Source of the DNA: JANWHF01 sp036276235 | Lineage (GTDB): Bacteria; Planctomycetota; Phycisphaerae; Tepidisphaerales; Tepidisphaeraceae | Reading direction: 5' to 3' | DNA length: 25,900 nucleotides | Assembly: GCA_036276235.1 (NCBI GenBank) | Contig: DATBDZ010000036.1 | Location: forward strand, 1-25,900 | In this document: positions 16,638-23,502 of the stretch, one piece after another | How positions within the stretch are numbered: the stretch's first letter is position 1 | Layout of the letters: every line of letters starts with the position of its first letter | The notes under the pieces: generated by a model | The model's input: the letters and a program-made list of their open reading frames with translations, nothing else | Database searches by the model: none | What the model was told of the DNA's origin: nothing | Translations under genes and position numbers: made by a program

Positions 16638-17264
16638 ATGACGGCATTCATCCTCGTAGACATCCAAAATGACTTCCTCCCGGGCGGCGCGCTGGCCGTT
16701 CCCGAGGGTGATCAGATCATTCCCATCTGCAACGCGCTGATTCCCAAATTCGACTTGGTCGTCGCGACGCAGGATTGGCATCCGGCCAATCACGGGAGCT
16801 TTGCCGCCAATCATCCGGGGCACGAAGTCGGGGAGATGATCGATCTGAACGGCCTGCCGCAGATTCTGTGGCCGGTGCATTGTGTGCAGAACACGCCAGG
16901 CGCTGCGTTCGCGCCGGCGCTGAAAACCGATCGCATCGCGCGCATCTTCCAAAAAGGAACCGACCCGGCGATCGACAGCTACAGCGGCTTCTTCGACAAC
17001 TGCCACCGCAAAGCCACCGGCCTTGGCGAATACCTCAAGCAACGCGGCGCAACGAGCGTGTACATCGCCGGCCTGGCGACCGATTATTGCGTGAAATTCA
17101 CCGCGCTCGATGCGCGATCGCTCGGATTCGATACGCACCTGATTCAAGACGCCAGCCGTGGAGTGAATCTGAAGGCCGGGGATGTGGATGCCGCCATTCA
17201 GCATATGCGCGAAGCGGGAGTAAATATCATCGCAAGCAGCGCACTCCTCCCTGTGCGGCCATGA
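16638..17264 (+). CDS. pncA: Nicotinamidase/pyrazinamidase
   Basis: PncA deamidates nicotinamide to nicotinate for NAD salvage in the cytoplasm. The 208 residues have the isochorismatase-like fold with catalytic triad D8 (VDIQNDF), K106 (FQKGTDP) and C151 (ATDYCVK). The metal site is D46, H48 and H52 in DWHPANHGSF, with HCVQ further along. The length matches E. coli PncA at about 213. An open frame continues upstream to 16581, but those codons lie in repeat G, so the ATG at 16638 directly before TAFILVDIQNDF is chosen. The gene is solitary, with palindromic elements on both sides. Confidence 0.95.
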   Translation: MTAFILVDIQNDFLPGGALAVPEGDQIIPICNALIPKFDLVVATQDWHPANHGSFAANHPGHEVGEMIDLNGLPQILWPVHCVQNTPGAAFAPALKTDRIARIFQKGTDPAIDSYSGFFDNCHRKATGLGEYLKQRGATSVYIAGLATDYCVKFTALDARSLGFDTHLIQDASRGVNLKAGDVDAAIQHMREAGVNIIASSALLPVRP

Positions 17265-17289
17265 CTGTTGAACATGCACACAGGGACCC

Positions 17290-17541
17290 GTCATGCTGAG
17301 GTACTCCGAAGCATCTGGCCGGCTCGCGCGGGCCGGCCAGATGCTTCGGAGTACCTGCTCTGAAAATGTTGGCGGGTTCCCTATGATCGCCACGGGCATG
17401 CTAACGCAAGCCCATGCCACCCGATTCTGGCTGGTATCGCAAAATCGGGTGGCATGGGCTCGCGACAGCGTGCCCGTGGGGATTTTCATGCTTCGCGGGT
17501 GTACCCAAGGCACGTGACCACTCAGCATGACGATGTTCGAG
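17290..17541. repeat. Palindromic element C2, split by an inserted palindromic element D
   Basis: 17290-17356 matches C1 up to AGTACCT in the right arm. The arm then resumes at 17521 with CTCAGCATGACGATGTTCGA, which matches C1 and its 3' flank (CTCAGCATGACGGTGCTCGA) with two mismatches. The intervening ~164 bases contain palindrome D: CCACGGGCA (17390-17398) pairs with 17471-17479, and the 17-base arms 17409-17425 and 17444-17460 pair perfectly. The insert is bounded by CT on both sides. An alternative reading is that 17488-17519 is itself a degenerate C arm. Confidence 0.85.
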
Positions 17542-17551
17542 CATCATGAAC

Positions 17552-17611
17552 TTGAAGACGTGAGACGTGATAAAAGTGGAACATCCGTCACGTTTCACGT
17601 TTTCACGTTTC
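17552..17611. repeat. ACGTGA-unit inverted repeats
   Basis: GACGTGAGACGTGA on the left faces TCACGTTTCACGTTTTCACG on the right (two and three CGTGA units). It is imperfect and short. The remainder of the 561-base gap 17265-17825, up to the response regulator, shows no gene. A weak AGGCG/CGCCT hairpin before GTTTTTT sits at about 17784-17807. Confidence 0.6.
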
Positions 17612-17825
17612 ATTCCCATTGAGAACTATTTGCACGCCCTCCTACAATGGCTGCGGCCTGATCTGCTCATCCCTTGCCCACGACCGGCAAAACGGCATGA
17701 TAAGGCTCTGCTGAGGGTTAGGTTCCGGGCTCGTCCGAATGTTTGATGCGGTGCCAACCAAAAGTGGGCGCTCTGTTTGTTTTTAGGCGTAACTTTCGCC
17801 TGTTTTTTGGGTGTTGGTGTATCGC

Positions 17826-18488
17826 ATGCGTATTTTGCTGGCCGACGATCATCAGATTTTGTTGCAGGGCTTGAAAGGGATGCTGGAAAAGCATCCGGGT
17901 TTTGAAGTGGTTGGCGAAGCCGCCAACGGCCGCGTTGCCGTCGAGTTGGCGCGCGAGCTGAAGCCCGATGCCGTCCTGATGGACGTCGCGATGCCCGATC
18001 TCAACGGCATCGAAGCCACCCGCCAGATCAAGGGCGGCTCCCCCGCCACCAAGGTCATCGCTCTGTCGATGCACGAGGATCCGCTGTTCGTCCGCGAGAT
18101 GCTCCGCGCGGGCGCATCAGGGTATCTGCTCAAGGAATCCGCCTTCGACGAAGTGATCCGCGCGCTCAATGCGGTGACATCCAATCAGGCGTTCTTCAGC
18201 CCCGCCGTCGCTCGGGTTGTGATGGGCGACTACCTCGACCGCGGCGACGGCAAGCCCGTCCCCCCCGAAAAAACCGGCACGCGCGTCTTCGACGTCCTCA
18301 GCGCCCGCGAGCGCGAGGTGCTCCAACTGATCGCCGAGGGAAACAGCACGCGCGAGATCGCCAAGCGATTGTTCGTTAGCGTGAAGACGGTGGAAGGCCA
18401 TCGCCGGCTGATCATGCAAAAGACAAACATCAAAAGCGTCGCAGAGCTGACGAGGTACGCCGTGCGCGAGGGGATTACGAAGTTGTAA
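17826..18488 (+). CDS. NarL/FixJ-family two-component response regulator
   Basis: The receiver domain (about residues 1-120) has the acidic pair D7-D8, the phospho-acceptor D53 (VLMDVAMPDLNG) and K103 (LLKES). A LuxR-type helix-turn-helix follows at about 150-215 (LSAREREVLQLIAEGNSTREIAKRL, then SVKTVEGHR). It is therefore a transcription factor controlled by phosphorylation. No histidine kinase lies in the window, so its input and targets are unknown. The reading frame could begin a few codons earlier, at GTG 17811, but MRILLADDH at 17826 is the canonical receiver start. The last 14 bases overlap the end of the convergent zinc-ribbon gene. Confidence 0.93.
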   Translation: MRILLADDHQILLQGLKGMLEKHPGFEVVGEAANGRVAVELARELKPDAVLMDVAMPDLNGIEATRQIKGGSPATKVIALSMHEDPLFVREMLRAGASGYLLKESAFDEVIRALNAVTSNQAFFSPAVARVVMGDYLDRGDGKPVPPEKTGTRVFDVLSAREREVLQLIAEGNSTREIAKRLFVSVKTVEGHRRLIMQKTNIKSVAELTRYAVREGITKL

Positions 18489-19356
18489 GAGCGTTCTTCG
18501 AAGCCTCGGCAATGTCGATCCAACGCCGCAATTGCTCCCTAAGATGGCGCGCCTGCTCCGCGTCGCATTGGACCTCAGCATCCACGACAGCATTCCCGAC
18601 AGGCCGCTGGCGCGAATGGCCGTACATTGGGCCGCGGAGCCAAACTTGGAGGCGATGATGCGCCGCATCAACCAAATCCACCGAGAATTCAGCGATTTCC
18701 TTCCACGCTGTCGGAGGAGAGTAGATTGCATTGAGGTCGGCAATCGATCCGTTGCGAACTTGTCGCAGTGCCTTTCGGAAGCGCCGGCACGACCGCCAGA
18801 CGAAAAACTCGATCGGCGTCAGAATCGCCACGGCGAGCAAGAATTGGAAAACCTCCATCGCTCCATGCGGCATAAAGAGCCGAGCGCCGAGCGATGCCAC
18901 GATCACCGGCGGAATCACCCAGCCATATGAATAGAATAATTCATGGATTGGCGATGGGCCGGTGAGATCATCATATTGTACACAACCCAACGCATTCATC
19001 CGGACCTGTACCAACCCGGGGTGATCGGATTTCCCGCGCTTCAGCAGCAAGTACGCGATCGGGCCCAACACCACGAACCCGACAAACAGCAGCATCCTCG
19101 CGCTCGTGAAGATGAATGTAAATATCTGAAACCCGAGCCCCAGCGCCACCAGCCGCACGAGGCGCGATCGCTTGGCGGTTGCTAGATTCTCATGGCTGCC
19201 TCTTCCCCAGCCATGAAGCACGATCTCCAGCTGATCATAAGCGCGCCCACACTCGGGGCATTTCCCGGCATCCGGCAATCCGCGAATTGAATAGCCACAA
19301 TTCGGGCAAACCTCGATCCGGAGAATCCGCGGAATGGCGGGAGCTTCGAGATCCAT
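18475..19356 (-). CDS. Zinc-ribbon membrane protein of unknown function
   Basis: The N-terminal treble-cysteine ribbon CPNCGYSIRGLP...CPECGR (C17, C20, C33, C36) is a form often seen in planctomycete membrane proteins. A hydrophobic region follows, with segments at about 68-105, one near 145-160 and one near 165-185, then a hydrophilic C-terminal third. The ribbon is probably cytoplasmic and may bind a protein partner or nucleic acid. No enzymatic motif is visible. The frame is open to 19428, but the ATG at 19356 begins the conserved-looking part; the upstream codons (cysteine- and proline-rich) look non-coding. It ends overlapping the response regulator tail by 14 bases. Confidence 0.7.
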   Translation of the reverse strand: MDLEAPAIPRILRIEVCPNCGYSIRGLPDAGKCPECGRAYDQLEIVLHGWGRGSHENLATAKRSRLVRLVALGLGFQIFTFIFTSARMLLFVGFVVLGPIAYLLLKRGKSDHPGLVQVRMNALGCVQYDDLTGPSPIHELFYSYGWVIPPVIVASLGARLFMPHGAMEVFQFLLAVAILTPIEFFVWRSCRRFRKALRQVRNGSIADLNAIYSPPTAWKEIAEFSVDLVDAAHHRLQVWLRGPMYGHSRQRPVGNAVVDAEVQCDAEQARHLREQLRRWIDIAEASKNALTTS

Positions 19357-19413
19357 GGACGGGAATATACCATCCGGGCAGTACGCTGTTGCGCTAACCT
19401 TAAGGGGAAGAAT

Positions 19414-19455
19414 AAAGGGGACGCACATATTTTAAAAATATGTGCGTCCCCTTTT
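19414..19455. repeat. Perfect 20-base inverted repeat with T-rich end (possible terminator)
   Basis: AAAGGGGACGCACATATTTT (19414-19433) pairs perfectly with 19436-19455 across a two-base centre. It sits between two minus-strand genes, just after the LEPR-XLL gene's upstream neighbour start. Runs of A and T at both ends allow it to act as a terminator in either direction. The same composition is seen in repeats associated with REP transposases elsewhere, so it may be mobile. Confidence 0.7.
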
Positions 19456-19468
19456 CTATCACTGCGCC

Positions 19469-20344
19469 TTAGAGCAGGCCAAAGATATCCCTGACGACAT
19501 TATCCAAAATCCGCTGCGATAAAGCCTGGTTCGGCAGCGAATTCAGCGAGTTGCCCAGCGATGTCAGAAGATTGCCCAGCAGGTTGCCGGGGCCGGCGAT
19601 CGCGTTCACGTCTAGCGTGATGGGGCCGTTGGAGCAGTTGTCGGCGTGCACGCCGAGGCCCAGAAGGTTCAGATTCACGGGGCCGAGCGACAGGTGGAGG
19701 ATGTTCGTGACGGCGCCTGTGGTGGCCGCAGGCGTGCCGATCGACGCCGGCGATGTGAGCGCGCCGAACAGGCCATTGAGCAGGCCGGTCAGGCCGTTCA
19801 GCAGCGTGGTCAACTGTGTGCCGGTGAGGCCGCCGAGGATGCTGCCGAGCGTCGAGCCGCCGTTGAGGAGATTTGCGATGCTTGTCAAGAGATTGCCCAG
19901 CAGATTGCCCGGGCCGGAGGTCGCGGTGATATCGAGACAGATCGGGCTGGTGACGACGTCCAGGCCGAGCACGTCAAGGTTGATCGGGTTCAGGTGCAGA
20001 TTCAAAACCTGCGTGACGGCAGCCGGTGTCACGGCGTCGGCGGTTGCCGCGGCAGCCGCCGGCTCCAGCGACAGCGTAATCGGGATGGTAATCGGGTTAT
20101 TCCCGATCAACCCGCTCGCGACCAGCGCGCCGTTCTGCACGCTCACGCCGGTGATCTTGATAATGAACGGCGTCTTGATGTTATTGCGATGATCCAACGC
20201 CTGAATGATGCTCGCGACTGTATCCCCCTTTGGGATGTGAACGAGCGGAGCCGCCGACAGAAGCTCGCGCTCCTCAAGCTTCTCAATCATCGAGCGGGTC
20301 GGAATTCGGGCGTCACAAAACGAAATGGTACGACCAGACTTCAT
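19469..20344 (-). CDS. LEPR-XLL secreted protein with a duplicated GPGNLLGNLL module
   Basis: The 291 residues begin with a short basic N-terminus and LEERELLSA (23-31), a LEPR-XLL-type sorting segment. Two copies of one module follow: residues 112-160 (VLNLHLNPINLDVLGL...PICLDIT...GPGNLLGNLLTSI) and 214-262 (ILHLSLGPVNLNLLGL...PITLDVN...GPGNLLGNLLTSL). They are separated by a leucine/glycine-rich linker (163-200). Each module has one conserved cysteine (C136, C237), though not at exactly equal positions. The beta-rich, leucine-rich pattern suggests an extracellular structural protein, but no function is known to me. The start is ATG at 20344, because GGAG sits five bases upstream; an open frame to 20401 is ignored. 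Confidence 0.8.
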   Translation of the reverse strand: MKSGRTISFCDARIPTRSMIEKLEERELLSAAPLVHIPKGDTVASIIQALDHRNNIKTPFIIKITGVSVQNGALVASGLIGNNPITIPITLSLEPAAAAATADAVTPAAVTQVLNLHLNPINLDVLGLDVVTSPICLDITATSGPGNLLGNLLTSIANLLNGGSTLGSILGGLTGTQLTTLLNGLTGLLNGLFGALTSPASIGTPAATTGAVTNILHLSLGPVNLNLLGLGVHADNCSNGPITLDVNAIAGPGNLLGNLLTSLGNSLNSLPNQALSQRILDNVVRDIFGLL

Positions 20345-20349
20345 GTACA

Positions 20350-20353
20350 CTCC
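20350..20353 (-). promoter_or_regulatory. Shine-Dalgarno that sets the LEPR-XLL gene start
   Basis: Read on the minus strand, GGAG is followed by five bases and ATG. This supports 20344 over the frame-open start at 20401. Confidence 0.65.
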
Positions 20354-20594
20354 AAACGGATAAAAAGAATGCGGGAAAACAGATACAACGACATGAGGCA
20401 AACCGCGGAGGTCATACTAGACGAGATGAAACTCCGCCGGCGGCCCCTCAAAACCAATCCGCGCGCGGCACGCAACCGCGAGCCTGCTTGAACGCGAACT
20501 GGAGATGTGCTTACTCAATTCTTCGACGCTCCTTTCAGCGGAGTCGAAAGTTCGGATATTTTCTTTCCGGCCGCGGCGCGCTCCGCTCATCGCA

Positions 20595-20642
20595 CCGGCC
20601 ACGCGGCGCTCTTGTAAGAACGCCGAAGCAAAGCGTGGCCGG
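20595..20642. repeat. Hairpin CCGGCCACGC/GCGTGGCCGG in the upstream gap
   Basis: Perfect 10-base arms (20595-20604 and 20633-20642) enclose a centre that contains GGCG/CGCC. It lies in the 624-base gap 20345-20968, which contains no gene I can support but holds this hairpin and element H. It could be an RNA leader or a repeat remnant. Confidence 0.5.
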
Positions 20643-20810
20643 TATAAGGCGCGAGCAAGCGGGCGCGATCCCCAAAAAAGCAGAAAAATGCGAGAAATTT
20701 TCGAGCAAGTGGATTGACGGCAATGATCGCAGTTCGGCCCGGTCTTTTGAGCGGCAGACTCGGCGACACCCTTCTTAAAAACCAGCGGCGCGTCAGCTCG
20801 CATTCGCAAT

Positions 20811-20895
20811 CGGGTGCCACAGGTCGCGGTACTCCGAGACCTGTGTCTTCGCACACCACGCACAGGTCTGCGAGTACGCCGACCTGTGGCACCCG
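20811..20895. repeat. Palindromic element H (GTACTC-loop family)
   Basis: The outer arms (20811-20845 and 20861-20895) are inverted copies with a few mismatches. Each arm is itself a hairpin of CACAGGTC and GACCTGTG, with loops GCGGTACTCCGA and TGCGAGTACGCC. It lies just upstream of the secreted protein gene. Confidence 0.9.
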
Positions 20896-20950
20896 AAATG
20901 AGGGACTTCACAAATTGGTGAATCGTCGCTGTATACTGCGGCCGACCAGG

Positions 20951-20957
20951 GGAGGAG
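20951..20957 (+). promoter_or_regulatory. Shine-Dalgarno GGAGGAG of the secreted protein gene
   Basis: The site is followed by 11 bases and ATG at 20969, which starts a good signal peptide. It supports that start over an open frame extending to 20714 through repeat H. Confidence 0.6.
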
Positions 20958-20968
20958 AACGATCACGA

Positions 20969-21940
20969 ATGGCAAATTTCAAATTACGATCGGCGGCGAT
21001 GTTGGCCATTATCTTGGCGTTAGGCGCTCCGTCGCGACTGGACGCTCAAGCACCCGCGCGGACTCCGCTGGAGAAGATTAAAACCGGCCCCAACGTCAGC
21101 CTTGGCGGCAACATCCTTTTTCCGCCGGACGATCCATGGAATCGCGATGTTTCGCGCGATCCGGTTGATCCCAATTCGGCGGCGCTCATTGCCGCCATGA
21201 ATCCGGCGAAGGGTCTGCATCCGGATTTTGGCCCCGGCCTCAGCGGCATTCCGTACGTCGTCGTTGATGGGAAGCAGGCGAAGGTGAATGTGCAGATGCG
21301 ATATGCCGACTCGGACGCCGGCCCGTATCCGATTCCCCCTGATGCCCCGATTGAAGGCGGCCCACAGGCGCGCGGCGATCGGCATGTGCTCGTGCTCGAT
21401 AAGGACAATCACAAGCTCTACGAATTATTCGATTCGCATCTGCAACCGGACGGCGTTTCCTGGAAGGCCGGCTCGGGCGCGATTTTCGATTTGAACAAAA
21501 CGTTGCCGCAACGTCCCGCCGGCTGGACCAGCGCCGACGCGGCGGGCTTGCCGATCCTCCCGGGATTGGTGCGCTACGATGAGGCGGTTGAGCGGCGGGA
21601 GATTCGCCATGCCCTGAGATTCACGATGGTCAAAACGCGGCATGCATATGTTTCACCCGCAACTCACTACGCCAGCTCGCATCGCGAAGAAAATCTTCCG
21701 CCGATGGGATTGCGCGTGCGTCTCAAGGCGAGCATCGATCTCTCGAAACTGCCGCCGGAGGATCAGGTCATCCTCAAGGCGCTCAAGACATACGGCATGA
21801 TTCTGGCCGACAACGGCAGCGACTGGTTCATCACCGGCGCGCCGGATGATCGCTGGGACAACGCACGTTTGCATCGACTCGGCGAGATCAAGGGATCGGA
21901 TTTTGAAGTCATCAAAATGGGAGCCGTCGTCGTGCGCTAA
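20969..21940 (+). CDS. Secreted protein of an uncharacterised family
   Basis: The 323 residues begin with a clear Sec signal peptide (MANFKLRSAAMLAIILALGA, cleavage near residue 27 at LDAQA). The mature part has PPDDPWNRDVSRDPVDPNS, GLHPDFG, GIPYVVVDG, RHVLVLDKDNHKLYELFDS, GSGAIFDLN, GWTSADAAGLPILPGLVRYDE, IRHALRFT and LKTYGMILADNGSDW. I associate these blocks with exported hypothetical proteins of soil bacteria (recognised from memory, not searched). They are dense in conserved W, D and H residues, so an enzyme or carbohydrate-binding role is possible, but I assign none. The gene is convergent with the serine hydrolase downstream. Confidence 0.82.
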   Translation: MANFKLRSAAMLAIILALGAPSRLDAQAPARTPLEKIKTGPNVSLGGNILFPPDDPWNRDVSRDPVDPNSAALIAAMNPAKGLHPDFGPGLSGIPYVVVDGKQAKVNVQMRYADSDAGPYPIPPDAPIEGGPQARGDRHVLVLDKDNHKLYELFDSHLQPDGVSWKAGSGAIFDLNKTLPQRPAGWTSADAAGLPILPGLVRYDEAVERREIRHALRFTMVKTRHAYVSPATHYASSHREENLPPMGLRVRLKASIDLSKLPPEDQVILKALKTYGMILADNGSDWFITGAPDDRWDNARLHRLGEIKGSDFEVIKMGAVVVR

Positions 21941-21960
21941 CGCGACATGCCAGCCATCAT

Positions 21961-21994
21961 CGAAATCCGAAATCCGAATCCCCGAAATCCGAAT
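21961..21994. repeat. Short direct repeats of the AATCCGAA type
   Basis: AATCCGAA-like units (CGAAATCCGAAATCCGAAT, then CGAAATCCGAAT) repeat here between the convergent ends of two genes. The tract ends at the serine hydrolase stop codon. No hairpin is evident. Confidence 0.6.
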
Positions 21995-23259
21995 CAATAC
22001 CGGTCAAACAGATCTCCTTGCGGCCACTGCTTCACTTCGTCGGCAGCTTTGTGGACCAGGCCGTCTATTTCACCGGCGAGCTCCTTGTCGTGCTGATCCT
22101 TGCGGGTGTTAAAAAGGACGGCCCAGCACAGGCCATCGGCGCGGCGGACGAGCAGCGTCGATGTGCCATCCAGTGAACCATTGTGCCAGGTGTTGATCCT
22201 GCCGTTGCCGACGTGGCGGACCTGCCATCCGCAGCCGTAATAGACGGCTTTGGGTTTTCCATCCGGATTTTGTCCAACCGCGCCGGGCGGACGCGCGAAA
22301 GTCGTTTCGATGCTCCTGGGCGACAGGATTTTCGAATGCGCCGGATCGTCAAATGAGCTGGCGAAGCGCACGAGATCAACCGCGGAGGCGATCCATCCGC
22401 CGTGCGAATCCATCGCTTCGATATTCCATGCACCGTAAGGCAGCGGCACTGCCTCGCCGAGCCGCGGCGGAAAGACGCTGCCGCCGGTGCGATCCTTTTC
22501 GTCGTAGTAGACTACTTCGCCGGGCGCGCGATCCTTGGCGAGCGTGTGGCCGAGCCGCATCGAAGAAATATTCAGCGGCGCGAGCACATGCTCGCGCACA
22601 TATTTCTCATAAGGCTCGCCCGACACCTGCTCGATGACGCGGCCGAGCACGCAGTAGCCGAAGTTTGAATACACCTCGCGCGTGCCCGGATCAAAATCGA
22701 GCTCTCGTCCCATCATGTAGCGGATGATCGGCCGCTGCTGGGCCGGCGGAGTCACGCCCAGCGCGTGGGCGATGATGATCGGGCGAAACATCGGATCGAA
22801 CGACTTATCGCGATCGAACCCGCCGGTGTGCTGAAGGAGTTGAAGGATGGTGATCTTGTTCAGCCGCGGGTCTTCGTGGCCGCCTGAAGCAAGATGCGGC
22901 GTCAGGTGCAGCAGCTCAAACGGATGATCGTCGAGGCGAAGTTTTCCCTTCTCGACAAGCTGCATGATCGCCGCCGACGTGAACGGCTTGGAGATGCTGG
23001 CGATCCGAAATAGCGATTGCGGCTGCACCGCCTGATGATGCTCGCGATCGGCAAAGCCAAATCCGCGCGCGTAAACAAGATGCCCATTGCGCGTAACGGC
23101 CAGCGAAGCCCCTGGAACATCATGCTCCTTCACGAAGTCGGTCATCAATTTGTCAAACGGATCAAGCCCGACAAAGCGGCTGCCGGTGACGGGAGTTTCT
23201 CTTTCGGCCGCCGAGGCATACGTCCCGCAGCACAGAAGAATCCCCAAAACAAGAAGCAA
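21994..23259 (-). CDS. Serine hydrolase, class C beta-lactamase-like (exported)
   Basis: The fold is that of beta-lactamase/PBP4-like esterases and D-amino acid peptidases. Catalytic motifs are SISK (S88 and K91 counted from the start given here), YSN and HNG (equivalent to K/HTG). A hydrophobic LLLVLGILLCCGTYASA segment at the start is a signal peptide. The substrate could be peptidoglycan peptides, a D-Ala ester or a beta-lactam; it cannot be fixed from sequence. The start is uncertain. The open frame extends through repeat A3 to 23490, and the TTG at 23259 is the nearest in-frame start before the hydrophobic core; no ATG or GTG lies between the repeat and the core. Longer starts would place repeat-encoded residues ahead of the signal. 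Confidence 0.85.
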   Translation of the reverse strand: MLLVLGILLCCGTYASAAERETPVTGSRFVGLDPFDKLMTDFVKEHDVPGASLAVTRNGHLVYARGFGFADREHHQAVQPQSLFRIASISKPFTSAAIMQLVEKGKLRLDDHPFELLHLTPHLASGGHEDPRLNKITILQLLQHTGGFDRDKSFDPMFRPIIIAHALGVTPPAQQRPIIRYMMGRELDFDPGTREVYSNFGYCVLGRVIEQVSGEPYEKYVREHVLAPLNISSMRLGHTLAKDRAPGEVVYYDEKDRTGGSVFPPRLGEAVPLPYGAWNIEAMDSHGGWIASAVDLVRFASSFDDPAHSKILSPRSIETTFARPPGAVGQNPDGKPKAVYYGCGWQVRHVGNGRINTWHNGSLDGTSTLLVRRADGLCWAVLFNTRKDQHDKELAGEIDGLVHKAADEVKQWPQGDLFDRY

Positions 23260-23300
23260 ATGTAGGGCGGAATTTATCCCGCCGCTCCGACCGCGCTCGT

Positions 23301-23412
23301 TCCCTCCTCCGGTACTCCGGGGGAGGGTTAGGGTGGGGGCCGTTCGCACAAGATGCGTCGTCTCGACATAACCCCCACCCCAGCCCTCCCCCGGAGTACC
23401 GAGGGAGGGAGA
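23301..23412. repeat. Palindromic element A3 (GTACTC-loop family)
   Basis: This third A copy lies just upstream of, or inside, the serine hydrolase open frame. The left arm keeps CCTCCTCCGG-TACT-CCGGGGGAGG. The right arm has lost one base of the stem, reading CCGAGGGAGGG. The centre contains a 20-base block (23348-23367) resembling the block to the right of A1. Confidence 0.9.
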
Positions 23413-23502
23413 AAAGAATAATGCGCCTGCATCCATGCACACAGGCGTCCCACATAATTGACATGTTCTCATCAGCCGCAATTTATACATAATCTAAAGG
23501 CG

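Noticed and set aside
17784..17807. Terminator or attenuator AGGCG/CGCCT before GTTTTTT, in front of the response regulator
   Set aside because: The stem is only 5 bases with a 7-base loop; too weak to call.
20505..20717. Plus-strand 70-codon frame with LLSAES, resembling a LEPR-XLL tail
   Set aside because: No basic LExR motif before LLSA, no ribosome site, and the composition looks like a shadow of intergenic sequence.
20714..20968. N-terminal extension of the secreted protein through repeat H
   Set aside because: The signal peptide and Shine-Dalgarno begin at 20969; the extension is repeat-derived.
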